Assembly: GCA_003535775.1 (NCBI GenBank)
Contig: DPYO01000144.1
Coordinates: 1 to 9,039, forward strand
Length of the DNA: 9,039 bases
Direction: 5' to 3'
Origin: Fidelibacterota bacterium
Lineage (GTDB): Bacteria > Fidelibacterota > Marinisomatia > Marinisomatales > UBA8229
The position numbers and the translations under genes were made by a program. Positions 1 to 7,400 of the stretch are shown here, piece after piece (the stretch's first letter is position 1; each line of letters opens with the position of its first letter). A model generated the notes under the pieces. The model saw only the letters and a program-made list of their open reading frames with translations, had not been told where the DNA came from and did no database searches.

Positions 1-830
1 ATGTCTTCACCAAGATAAGTTCTTTGATTATCTGTGAAATAAAGGATAGCCGACTTCAGAAACTTTGAGGGATAATATATCCAGAACCCTCCAAACTGAA
101 TAAATTTATGAGATCGATCTAACTCGGTAGTTAAGAGTCCGGTATTATAACTAATATTTGTTCCAATTCCATTCTCAAAGAAAATAATGAATTTATTTTT
201 ACGGAAATAACTTGTGGTTAACCGTACTTCACCACTGAAAATATCCGTGTCAAATTCTGTAAAATGTTCATTGTAGTATTGATTGGTTTTTGTCCCTTTT
301 AAGCGAAGCCAGGTTTTTTTAATTATTGGATAAGAATAAGATAAATATATTGTTTCATTGGAAAACGAACAGGGGATTAGTTGAGTTGAAATAATATCGC
401 GATCATCATAATACCTTAATAACAGTTCAGGTAGCAGTGAATATCCGATCTTAAACCATTGGTAAGGACCAAGATGCTGCTCAAACCGAACACTATAAGA
501 TGAATAAGATTTATTTTTAGATTGTTTAAAAACTACTGATGCTGCATTAATTATTAGATTTGTCTTGTGTTTGGTAGAAAATACCGGGCTGTATCGAAAT
601 TTCAATTCGGATCGAATGACTTGACTATCGAACGTTTTCGAATCCCCTAACATAGATGATTTCGAGGAAGCGTCTGCTTTATCAATTTCTGAAAATCTAA
701 GAAAATTGCTATCATAACCCAGCGTGATTGATGGTGTCAAATAAACGGGGACACGAAATCGGTTAGCCAGGGATTGGCCATTGAGGGAGACAGCAAACAA
801 GAAAAATATTGAAAGTTTTATAATCTTCAT
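1..830 (-). CDS. Predicted outer-membrane beta-barrel protein, 3' end outside window
   Basis: Reading the minus strand from the ATG at 830-828 gives 276 codons with no stop up to the window edge, so the C-terminus is missing. The first 20 or so residues form a signal peptide: Lys at positions 2 and 5, a hydrophobic stretch (about 6-16), then SLNGQS as a likely cleavage area. The mature part has short alternating polar/aromatic strands separated by charged turns, and begins with a LTPSITLGYDSN stretch of the kind seen at the start of outer-membrane barrels. I see no TonB box, plug or enzyme motif and cannot name a family. The ATG overlaps the upstream stop as ATGA, so translation is probably coupled to the preceding gene; the sequence before it shows no good Shine-Dalgarno. 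Being last in a pgsB-pgsC-pgsW run, it could be the outer-membrane exit or anchor for the polymer (inference). Reading frame is sure; barrel fold likely; role unproven. Confidence 0.75.
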   Translation of the reverse strand, partial: MKIIKLSIFFLFAVSLNGQSLANRFRVPVYLTPSITLGYDSNFLRFSEIDKADASSKSSMLGDSKTFDSQVIRSELKFRYSPVFSTKHKTNLIINAASVVFKQSKNKSYSSYSVRFEQHLGPYQWFKIGYSLLPELLLRYYDDRDIISTQLIPCSFSNETIYLSYSYPIIKKTWLRLKGTKTNQYYNEHFTEFDTDIFSGEVRLTTSYFRKNKFIIFFENGIGTNISYNTGLLTTELDRSHKFIQFGGFWIYYPSKFLKSAILYFTDNQRTYLGED

Positions 831-1714
831 TGATTACCCAGGCATCGAACAAACACTTTTTTGCCTTTATCCAGCAATTCAACTGAATATGTATGTTTAC
901 TCTTTGAAAGATTTACTTCACAGGATCGCCATTTCCCCGGGATTATTTTTTTATCCTCTTTAATGATGCTGTCTTCGGATTTTTCCGTGGAGAAAAAATA
1001 GGTGCCATAAATTTTATCATCTTTCCATACTCGAATTTGATAATTCTCATAATTCGACATTTCATTTACAAAGGCAAGCCTTGATAGAAATGTAAGTTTA
1101 TTAAGTCTTTTGGGTTCAAATTGAAGTCGTTCACCATGTTTTAATTCATAGTACCGTACAGATTTTTCTCCAATGATAAGATTTTTTGGTTTTATTCCAG
1201 TTACGGCTTGTACAAACTGCCGGTGCTCGTCACCCTTTTCGAATCCTTTTACTCGTACTCGAATGACTACTGGTAAATCTACTTTTGGAATCGGTTCAAT
1301 TTTGAACCAATGATTTCCCTTTGGGATATTTATAAAATATTTTCCAGGGAGAGTGAACCCATGGCCGGGATGCTGGGAGGAAGTAATATTTTTTGTCTTT
1401 GTTGCACTGTGACTGATAATGATTGAATCTCCATTATCCATAATCAATTTATAAGAAAAGCTCACCTCCTTATAATCCTTCTTTGGAACAACACCTCGAG
1501 CGATGATTTCTACACGTTTCGGGCCTGCCATTTTATATGTTAAGGAATTATTGTGTAACTGATAGTAGGTTCTTTTTCTCTCATTAATGGTGAGTATTTC
1601 CTTCTTATCTCTTTCAGAAGGGAGAATTGTTTCTCCCTGTAAAAAGGTAAGAATTATAACTCCAAGAAAAAGTAAGCCGGGCCTGTTCATTCTACAAGAT
1701 CGATTCTGGTTCAT
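827..1714 (-). CDS. Exported protein of unknown function with a tandem-duplicated beta-rich domain
   Basis: No family recognised. Two in-frame ATGs are possible: 1714 (295 residues, 23-base overlap with pgsW) or 1690 (287 residues, one base after the pgsW TAG). Neither has a strong ribosome site; a weak GGAA precedes the first. Both leave a signal peptide with an Arg-containing n-region and a hydrophobic core (about residues 13-26 of the long form). There is no lipobox Cys at the expected place, so a soluble periplasmic or surface protein is likely. The mature chain contains two similar halves, about 41-157 and 180-292: RTYYQL matches RYYEL, GPKRVEIIARGVV matches EPKRLNKLTFLSRLAFV, and LPGKYFINIPKG matches IPGKWRSCEVNLSK. 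Both look like beta-sandwich units. The stop TGA overlaps the next ATG by four bases (ATGA). Placed between pgsW and an outer-membrane barrel, it could be a periplasmic partner of polymer export (inference). Confidence 0.8.
   Translation of the reverse strand: MNQNRSCRMNRPGLLFLGVIILTFLQGETILPSERDKKEILTINERKRTYYQLHNNSLTYKMAGPKRVEIIARGVVPKKDYKEVSFSYKLIMDNGDSIIISHSATKTKNITSSQHPGHGFTLPGKYFINIPKGNHWFKIEPIPKVDLPVVIRVRVKGFEKGDEHRQFVQAVTGIKPKNLIIGEKSVRYYELKHGERLQFEPKRLNKLTFLSRLAFVNEMSNYENYQIRVWKDDKIYGTYFFSTEKSEDSIIKEDKKIIPGKWRSCEVNLSKSKHTYSVELLDKGKKVFVRCLGNQ
839..1177 (-). repeat. Second copy of duplicated domain in the exported protein
   Basis: Residues about 180-292. Landmarks in the same order as in the first copy: RYYEL, EPKRLNKLTFLSRLAFV, YQIRVWKDDKIYG, IPGKWRSCEVNLSK and a closing KVFVRCL. 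It carries two Cys (C265 and C291) that the first copy lacks. Confidence 0.55.
1244..1594 (-). repeat. First copy of duplicated domain in the exported protein
   Basis: Residues about 41-157 (long-form numbering). The strand pattern and landmarks recur in the second half: RTYYQL, GPKRVEIIARGVV, LPGKYFINIPKG and a closing VVIRVRV. The similarity is visible at protein level only; the DNA copies have diverged, so the duplication is old. Boundaries are approximate. Confidence 0.55.
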
Positions 1715-2807
1715 ATGTTTCCATTCGATTATGTATTTGTTTGTGACTATAAATCCCTAGGCCTGCTGTTGCCAGTACAGTAAGAAGGAGTGCAAAAATA
1801 TTGACCATTCTATTATAAGTTGGTTTCATAAATAGGACACCTTCTCCAATAGGAGGAAGTGGAGTGGGGAAATATGGTAATCCATACAATTTTATTAATT
1901 GTTTAATACTCCTGATATTGATAACGGGAATTTTTTCTTTGGAAAAAGTTTTTAGAACACTCTCATTTTGGAATGTCATTAAATCTTCCGGAAAAAGGAC
2001 ACCATTTTTTAGATTGTAATCACCTACACCTACATTTGTTATTCCACCACCAATATTTATAAACGTTTTGTAATGTGAAATAGGAGTGATATTTCCATAG
2101 GATGTTACTCTTTTCTTGATGCTGTTGCGCCAGTCTTTTTCATATATCAGATTTAGATCATTTCTTGAAATAGCGCTTTGTAATGCCTCTTGACATTCTC
2201 TGGTTAATCCTCTCCCAACGTCGCTTTTCCCTCCAATTGAGGCCATAAGAGATTTATGAGAAAATATTTTTTCGTTATACAGTTTATTTTCAATATCTAA
2301 CCAAGTGAAATTTGTATCGGTTGCACCATACCATGAAGCGCCTACTGATGAAATAATTACAGGCTCCACATCCATAATTTCACATGCAGCCAGGGTAGCT
2401 ATATTTGCTCCTGGCATAGAACCAGTATATGCAAGGGCAATCGTATCGCCCTGTTCAACACCGGCCTGGAAAAGCAAATCTATAATTACAGCCGCAAAGT
2501 TTGGATTTAAAGTTGAAGCTTTTGCATCTAAATATCCCTCATCAGTGGAACATCCATAAGCGGTTCCAATCAGCATGGTTTCGTTCGGGTCTAAAACAGA
2601 GTCTCCTACAAAGACGCCCTGTTCCCCAAGCCGGTAGGTGCGTAGAAAATCCATTGCTTTCTTCATTAATTGAGAAGCCTGGATCTTGTAATCGTACCCA
2701 ATAGCTTTCTCAATAGTAATGGTATGTGAGGCCCAGAGAAACATAAGGTAATTAAATATGGCTAAGGCAACCAAATACCGTGTTTTTTGAATGACAGGCC
2801 TAAACAT
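1692..2807 (-). CDS. pgsW: Poly-gamma-glutamate system membrane protein PgsW
   Basis: 371 residues resembling the poly-gamma-glutamate system protein PgsW, a family known from its gene neighbourhood with PgsB and PgsC rather than from biochemistry. An N-terminal membrane segment (about 11-27) follows a basic start with Arg and Lys, and a second lies near the C-terminus (about 333-353). By the positive-inside rule the roughly 300-residue domain between them is probably periplasmic. Conserved-looking stretches are YTGSMPGANIATLAACE (127-143), ISSVGASWYGAT (152-163), SIGGKSDVGRGL (190-201), FINIGGGITNVG (249-260) and LPPIGEGV (317-324). The Gly-rich loops suggest a ligand-binding alpha/beta fold, but no reaction is established. 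The ATG at 2807 has a GGAG seven bases upstream (2815-2818, inside pgsC) and overlaps pgsC by eight bases. It may take the assembly or export role that PgsA/CapA has elsewhere (inference). The family call is from memory of these motifs. Confidence 0.85.
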   Translation of the reverse strand: MFRPVIQKTRYLVALAIFNYLMFLWASHTITIEKAIGYDYKIQASQLMKKAMDFLRTYRLGEQGVFVGDSVLDPNETMLIGTAYGCSTDEGYLDAKASTLNPNFAAVIIDLLFQAGVEQGDTIALAYTGSMPGANIATLAACEIMDVEPVIISSVGASWYGATDTNFTWLDIENKLYNEKIFSHKSLMASIGGKSDVGRGLTRECQEALQSAISRNDLNLIYEKDWRNSIKKRVTSYGNITPISHYKTFINIGGGITNVGVGDYNLKNGVLFPEDLMTFQNESVLKTFSKEKIPVINIRSIKQLIKLYGLPYFPTPLPPIGEGVLFMKPTYNRMVNIFALLLTVLATAGLGIYSHKQIHNRMETYEPESIL

Positions 2808-3243
2808 GAGGGATCTCCAATCCCAATAACATCATCAATAATTGAATGATACTGGCCGTTATTATAACAACGCTTATTGTTCTCAATACACCCTGTCTTT
2901 CCATCCAGTTTGCAATAAGTCCGGGAATAATATTTCCAATAGCAGCGAGGTTTACATTGTCTTCCGGAAAATAAAGGTAAAGTTTTGATAAATACCCAAG
3001 TAAAAATCCTAACAAAAGACAAAAAGCCAATCTCCGTTTCCCATAGATTAGAATTTTTATTGATAGCCCTTTAACGATTAGAAACACAAGAAGACTGACA
3101 CCCATAGTTCCGATGACTCTCAAGGGATCATGTAAATTAAATGCAATGTATCCAGGCACGATGAGTCCCCCAGCGGTAACTCCCACCGTTTCAGAGAGGA
3201 TAAGACTTAATACAATCCCTAGTCCTACTGCAATTTCAATCAT
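2800..3243 (-). CDS. pgsC: Poly-gamma-glutamate synthesis membrane subunit PgsC/CapC
   Basis: 147 residues, the usual length for PgsC/CapC, the small integral membrane partner of the PgsB ligase at the inner membrane. Family-type features are the N-terminal hydrophobic helix followed by ETVGVTAGGLIVPGYIA (18-34), a second helix region (43-62), GKRRLAFCLLLGF (68-80), IGNIIPGLIANWMERQGVL (102-120) and a last hydrophobic segment (about 124-142). PgsB and PgsC together are regarded as the minimal polymerising pair that links glutamate through its gamma-carboxyl. The ATG overlaps the end of pgsB by eight bases (ATGATTGA), with only a weak purine stretch upstream, so it is likely translated by coupling. 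Its own stop overlaps pgsW in the same eight-base manner (ATGTTTAG). Family call is strong; the exact monomer polymerised in this organism cannot be read from the sequence. Confidence 0.92.
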   Translation of the reverse strand: MIEIAVGLGIVLSLILSETVGVTAGGLIVPGYIAFNLHDPLRVIGTMGVSLLVFLIVKGLSIKILIYGKRRLAFCLLLGFLLGYLSKLYLYFPEDNVNLAAIGNIIPGLIANWMERQGVLRTISVVIITASIIQLLMMLLGLEIPHV

Positions 3244-4381
3244 CGGATTGGAAATCTTTCAATTTTTTTACAAATTGTTCGCCCCAGCCGACCATATTAC
3301 CAATTCCAAAGATTACATGATTGGTAAGAGTGGAGAGATGCTCTATGATATCTTCTGGTTTCGAGCGATATGGAAAGATTGTTAACTTAAATAACCCTTC
3401 TGGAATCTCTGGCAATTTATCGCCGCGGATTAAAAATATATCTGGCTGGATAGTTTCAGAAACCAGCGTAATCATTTGGTTAGTTCTAGACCGTCTGTCT
3501 GCCCGAGTGTTTAAAAACACACAGGTTGGATGTAGAGGGATTTGTTTTTTAATCAATTCCAAGATATTGAGTGTAGAGAGAGGGTCGTTAGCAGCAAAAG
3601 CATTCACAAAAAAATTATAATTGACTCCAAATTGTATTTTTTTAATAAATAATGCTCCAGGATCTGGCTGTACTTTGAGCATCCCTTCCAGTGCTGAACC
3701 TTCTTCGACACCTACCTGTTTGCATACTTCCAAGGCTGTTGCCACATTTTCTTTGTGTTCAAGATGAGAAAATTTCTCCATAAACCCATCTTCTATATCA
3801 TCGGTGTTGGCAATCGTCAGCTTGGTTTCCCGGGAGGCGGCTATTTTTTTCAGCGTATCATTATGTTTTCCCTGGGTTACCACAACATTTCCATTAAATG
3901 GAATGGTATTACTGAGGGAACGTGTGACATCATCCATAGTAGGGCCCATTTCGTCCAAGTGATCTGGTCGAATGTTTGTTATAACACCAATGGTAGATTT
4001 TTGCATCTTCTGTTCAGATATCCACTGATATTCAGGCTGGACAGCCATACACTCCATAACTACCGCATCAAGATTCTGTTTTGAAAAATATTGCATCAGT
4101 TTCACTTGTTCGCCTATAGAAGGAGAACGAAGACGCTGGATCATACGATCTTTTCCATCCGTATCAATAATTCGAGGGGATGATCCAGTCGTCTTAGCCA
4201 TGGTTCTAAATCCTCCAGCCCTTAACCCTGCTGCGATTAGGCGGGTTACACTTGATTTACCTCTTGATCCATTTACATGAATTCTAATTGAAAATTTTTC
4301 AAGAACAGCTAAATGTTGATAGTATTCTTTGTATCCAAGAATGATTAAAATCGAAAGTAATATAAGTAAAATGGGAACCAA
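3236..4381 (-). CDS. pgsB: Poly-gamma-glutamate synthase ligase subunit PgsB/CapB
   Basis: 381 residues, near the normal PgsB/CapB length. Members are Mur-ligase-like ATP-dependent amide ligases that activate the carboxyl end of the growing chain and add glutamate, anchored at the inner membrane. Visible features: an N-terminal membrane helix (3-16); the P-loop HVNGSRGKSSVT (35-46) with K42 and S43; KTTGSSPR (63-70); VVMECMAVQPEYQ (107-119) with the likely metal-binding E110; TNIRPDHLDEMGPT (135-148); then PDPGALF, FVNAFAANDP, LNTRADRRSRT and GIGNMVGWG in the C-terminal half. These match the Bacillus-type enzyme in order. The start is a TTG: an in-frame TAA lies five codons upstream, the next Met is residue 61 (beyond the P-loop), and AGAGGA sits seven bases before the TTG. 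First gene of the pgs run, 49 bases after the peptidase gene. Function is strong by family; product identity is inferred. Confidence 0.95.
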   Translation of the reverse strand: MVPILLILLSILIILGYKEYYQHLAVLEKFSIRIHVNGSRGKSSVTRLIAAGLRAGGFRTMAKTTGSSPRIIDTDGKDRMIQRLRSPSIGEQVKLMQYFSKQNLDAVVMECMAVQPEYQWISEQKMQKSTIGVITNIRPDHLDEMGPTMDDVTRSLSNTIPFNGNVVVTQGKHNDTLKKIAASRETKLTIANTDDIEDGFMEKFSHLEHKENVATALEVCKQVGVEEGSALEGMLKVQPDPGALFIKKIQFGVNYNFFVNAFAANDPLSTLNILELIKKQIPLHPTCVFLNTRADRRSRTNQMITLVSETIQPDIFLIRGDKLPEIPEGLFKLTIFPYRSKPEDIIEHLSTLTNHVIFGIGNMVGWGEQFVKKLKDFQSDD

Positions 4382-4430
4382 CCAACTGTCCTCTTAAAAA
4401 TTTACGGATCTTTGATAGAGATTCAGAAAG
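4382..4430 (-). other. Short gap between the peptidase gene and pgsB
   Basis: 49 bases between the TGA of the peptidase-like gene and the pgsB start. It holds the pgsB ribosome site. I see no stable hairpin followed by a T-run, so no intrinsic terminator, and no promoter I can support, so read-through from the upstream gene into the pgs run is possible. Confidence 0.5.
4389..4394 (-). promoter_or_regulatory. Ribosome binding site deciding the TTG start of pgsB
   Basis: AGAGGA on the minus strand with a seven-base spacer to the TTG at 4381-4379. It is the clearest Shine-Dalgarno in the pgs run and confirms the non-ATG start. The TAA at 4396-4394 just overlaps its first base and closes the frame upstream. 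Confidence 0.8.
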
Positions 4431-7400
4431 TCATTTTAACAGCATTACTTTTCTTGTTTGTGTTTTCCCATTACTCTCCAATTTAAGAAAATACAAACCG
4501 CTTGCTGTATCATGAGCATTCCATTGAATAGTGTAATGACCAGGTTCCTGGGTAGCTTCTACCAATGTGCTTACCTGCCTTCCGGTAATATCATAGATAA
4601 TAACTTGAACATCAGATAATTTTGGAATGGAATAGTTAATAGTTGTAACAGGATTAAATGGGTTTGGATAGTTTGGGTTTAGTGCAAATTCGGTAGGTGA
4701 CAAAAGAGATTTTTCCAAATGAATATGTTGAACATCACCGTTAATTACAATCTCCCCTGATTGATCTAATACCCATTCTTCCCCCCGATCAGTAGTTAAC
4801 ATCCATTTTTCATCATTACCGTGAATAACGGAATAGGCAATAATCAATTCATCACCGTTATTCAAAATTTCAATATCCCCAGAATCTTCACAATATTTAA
4901 AATCTCCTGTAAAACGTATGTCAAAACCTCCTGCTGGCGGTTTTGGTGGCAAACTGTAGCTTAATTTTTCTTCTTTAGGGATAGAAACACCAAAATACAG
5001 TTCTCCGGCTTTGCCATTTGAATTGAAAAATGATATGCTGTTGGCACTTTCAAGAGCACTGGAAAATTGGTTTCTATTGGACGCTCTATTAGAATTAGTT
5101 ATGGTGATGTTACCAGTGGCAAAGGCACGAACCCAATACCCCTGTCCAGGCTCTAATATGCTGGCGTTGGAATATCCATTGTCATAAAAATAAAAAGTAT
5201 TTAAAACAATTATTTCCTCTGGATCATCAATATCAGTAACAGATACCGGTGTTGAAATCCCTGAAATCATATTCCAACCTTCGTGTAATAATATGGATAT
5301 TTCATCGTTCGGCAGTCCCATGATATCGCTTGAGCCAGCAGTTGTAAATCGTAACCAATAACCAAAGCCTTCAAGAAGTTCTTCTTCTTGATTATAGCTT
5401 CCATCAAATAAATACAACGTATTTTCAATTGCATCAGGAAAGAGAGACAAGTAGTTGGCATCTTCCACTGTTACTGGTAATCCAATCATATTCCATCCTC
5501 CTGAAAAAGGAACAGAAATTACAACCTGATTTGCAGTTGCGTCTACTGTGAGTGAAACAGGTATATTAACTGTTGGTTCAGCATTTGTATTTATAAAAAT
5601 GGATGCGTCATATGATCCTTCCGATAAACCCGTAGAATTAACTTCTAGCATAAATTCAACAGATTCCCCATCAAATAATTCTCCTTCCAGTTCATTGGTT
5701 TCGGATGCAATAGTCAACCAGTCGACAATTCTACGGAACTTCAGAGATAATTCATTTGTAACATAATCATCATTATAACCAACCTGTAAGCCATCTGTAC
5801 CATCCTCATTTTGCATACCAATAGTTGCGCTTGTAAGGTATCCTTCCATTTCCCTGTAATTGATATCAACCTGGCCAGTGTTATGAAGGACAACCTCAAA
5901 ATCGTATGTGCCAGGATAATTACTGGAGCAGCGGGCAACATTGTCAAACCAAATTACAAGTTTATCATTAAAAGCATAGGTATATACATTCCCTCCCTGT
6001 ACCGAGCAACCAGAACCACCTTCAATCTCCGGGCTCAAATCATCCCAGAATCCAAAAATGGCTGGTTGGGGAGCAGAAGATGATGGAATACTTGTATTCG
6101 AAAATGCTGTATTATCTTCACCAAATCCTATCCATCCATTAGGGTTAACAATACATTGAGTATATGTTTCTCCATAAAATGGAAATTCAAAACTTATATT
6201 TATTGGATCTGCAGCCTGGTCATTGTGAGGAAACACCAATTGTGTCCCTAAACCGGATATGTCCACCCATTCATAAATGAGATCTGAATCTAAGTCTGAA
6301 TCGCTCCAATACTGGCCAAAGTTATCCGGGCCTCCACCTGGGTTAACAAATGGTAAGGGATACGTTTCACTGATAGCATATGACATAACAGATCCAGCTT
6401 CACCAATATTGGAAAGGATCAGATTACTTGATGAAGTCTCATTTAATGATATGATAAAATCAAAGGTCCCAGGAGTATAAGATAAGGATGGAGAAGGAAG
6501 GGCTGTGGGAGGTTGGGTTGTAATAAAGATTGCTGTTTCATCATCGAGTTCCATAGCTGCAGTAGGATATTTGTCATCAAAAGTATATTCTAATCCATCA
6601 TTACCTAAATGATTTTCAGTTCCAATGGTAGAATACGAACCGTGTGTAGGAGTATAATTACTATAATTTCCTGAAGAGGTATTATTAAATTCATTGTATT
6701 GAATTTTTATTTCTCCATTTCCGTACGGTTGAGCGGGGTTATTGTAAAGTATTATTTGGAAGGTTTCTACGGAATTTGCATAATAAGTCCTCATGTCCGA
6801 CCATTCAATGATAACGAATTCATCATTTGGATCAACATAGCCAAACACATCACCACCACTGGAGGTTTTCAAGTCATCCCAAAATGCAGCTACCATGGGA
6901 GAGGGACCTCCTGCGCCAGGTATTGAGTAATTTCGGAAGGATTCCAGTTCTGAATGACCAAAGGCAATCCATCCATTGCTGTTTACAGTGATTTCGTCAT
7001 AATCCACGCCGTAAAACTTGAATGTAAAAGGCAGGTCAATATATGCTGAGGAAGTACTGTAGTTTCCATCTCCATTGTCTGATAAATTCAAATCATTCCC
7101 AGGGCCTCCGTAACCAGGATCAATCTCTATCCAATCGTAGATGGGTGCAAGATCATATCCTGTATCCCCTGAGTCATAAATATAATATCCATACTGGTCA
7201 GGCCCAAGTGGATCAATTTCAGATACAGTTCCGATTTGAAGTTGATAATATTGGGTACGGTCATATCCCTCTGTGCTTTGGATGTGTAGACCGATAGGTA
7301 CAATTGTCCCATTAAGGATATCATTACCTGCGGTGATAGTAAACGCATCTGAAGTGGTTGAGCCCATGGGAAGAATATCTCCCCAACTTCCGTAATTATC

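Noticed and set aside
781..963. Plus-strand 60-codon ORF
   Set aside because: It lies antisense across the joint of two well-supported minus-strand genes, with no ribosome site or recognisable product.
1355..1372. HPGHGF in the exported protein as a C25-like GHG active site
   Set aside because: No matching Cys motif follows, and the residues lie in a loop of the duplicated beta domain; chance resemblance.
2305..2704. Two plus-strand ORFs inside pgsW
   Set aside because: Antisense shadows of a gene with clear family motifs; compositions are not protein-like.
2762..3022. 86-codon minus-strand ORF
   Set aside because: Another frame of pgsC; rich in Cys, Tyr and Lys in a pattern typical of a shifted frame, while the pgsC frame shows family motifs.
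3113..4084. Plus-strand ORFs of 90-109 codons opposite pgsB/pgsC
   Set aside because: Antisense to the strongest genes in the window; no motif or start signal.
4382..4430. Intrinsic terminator after the C25 gene
   Set aside because: An A/T-run is present, but I find no stem of useful length in front of it.
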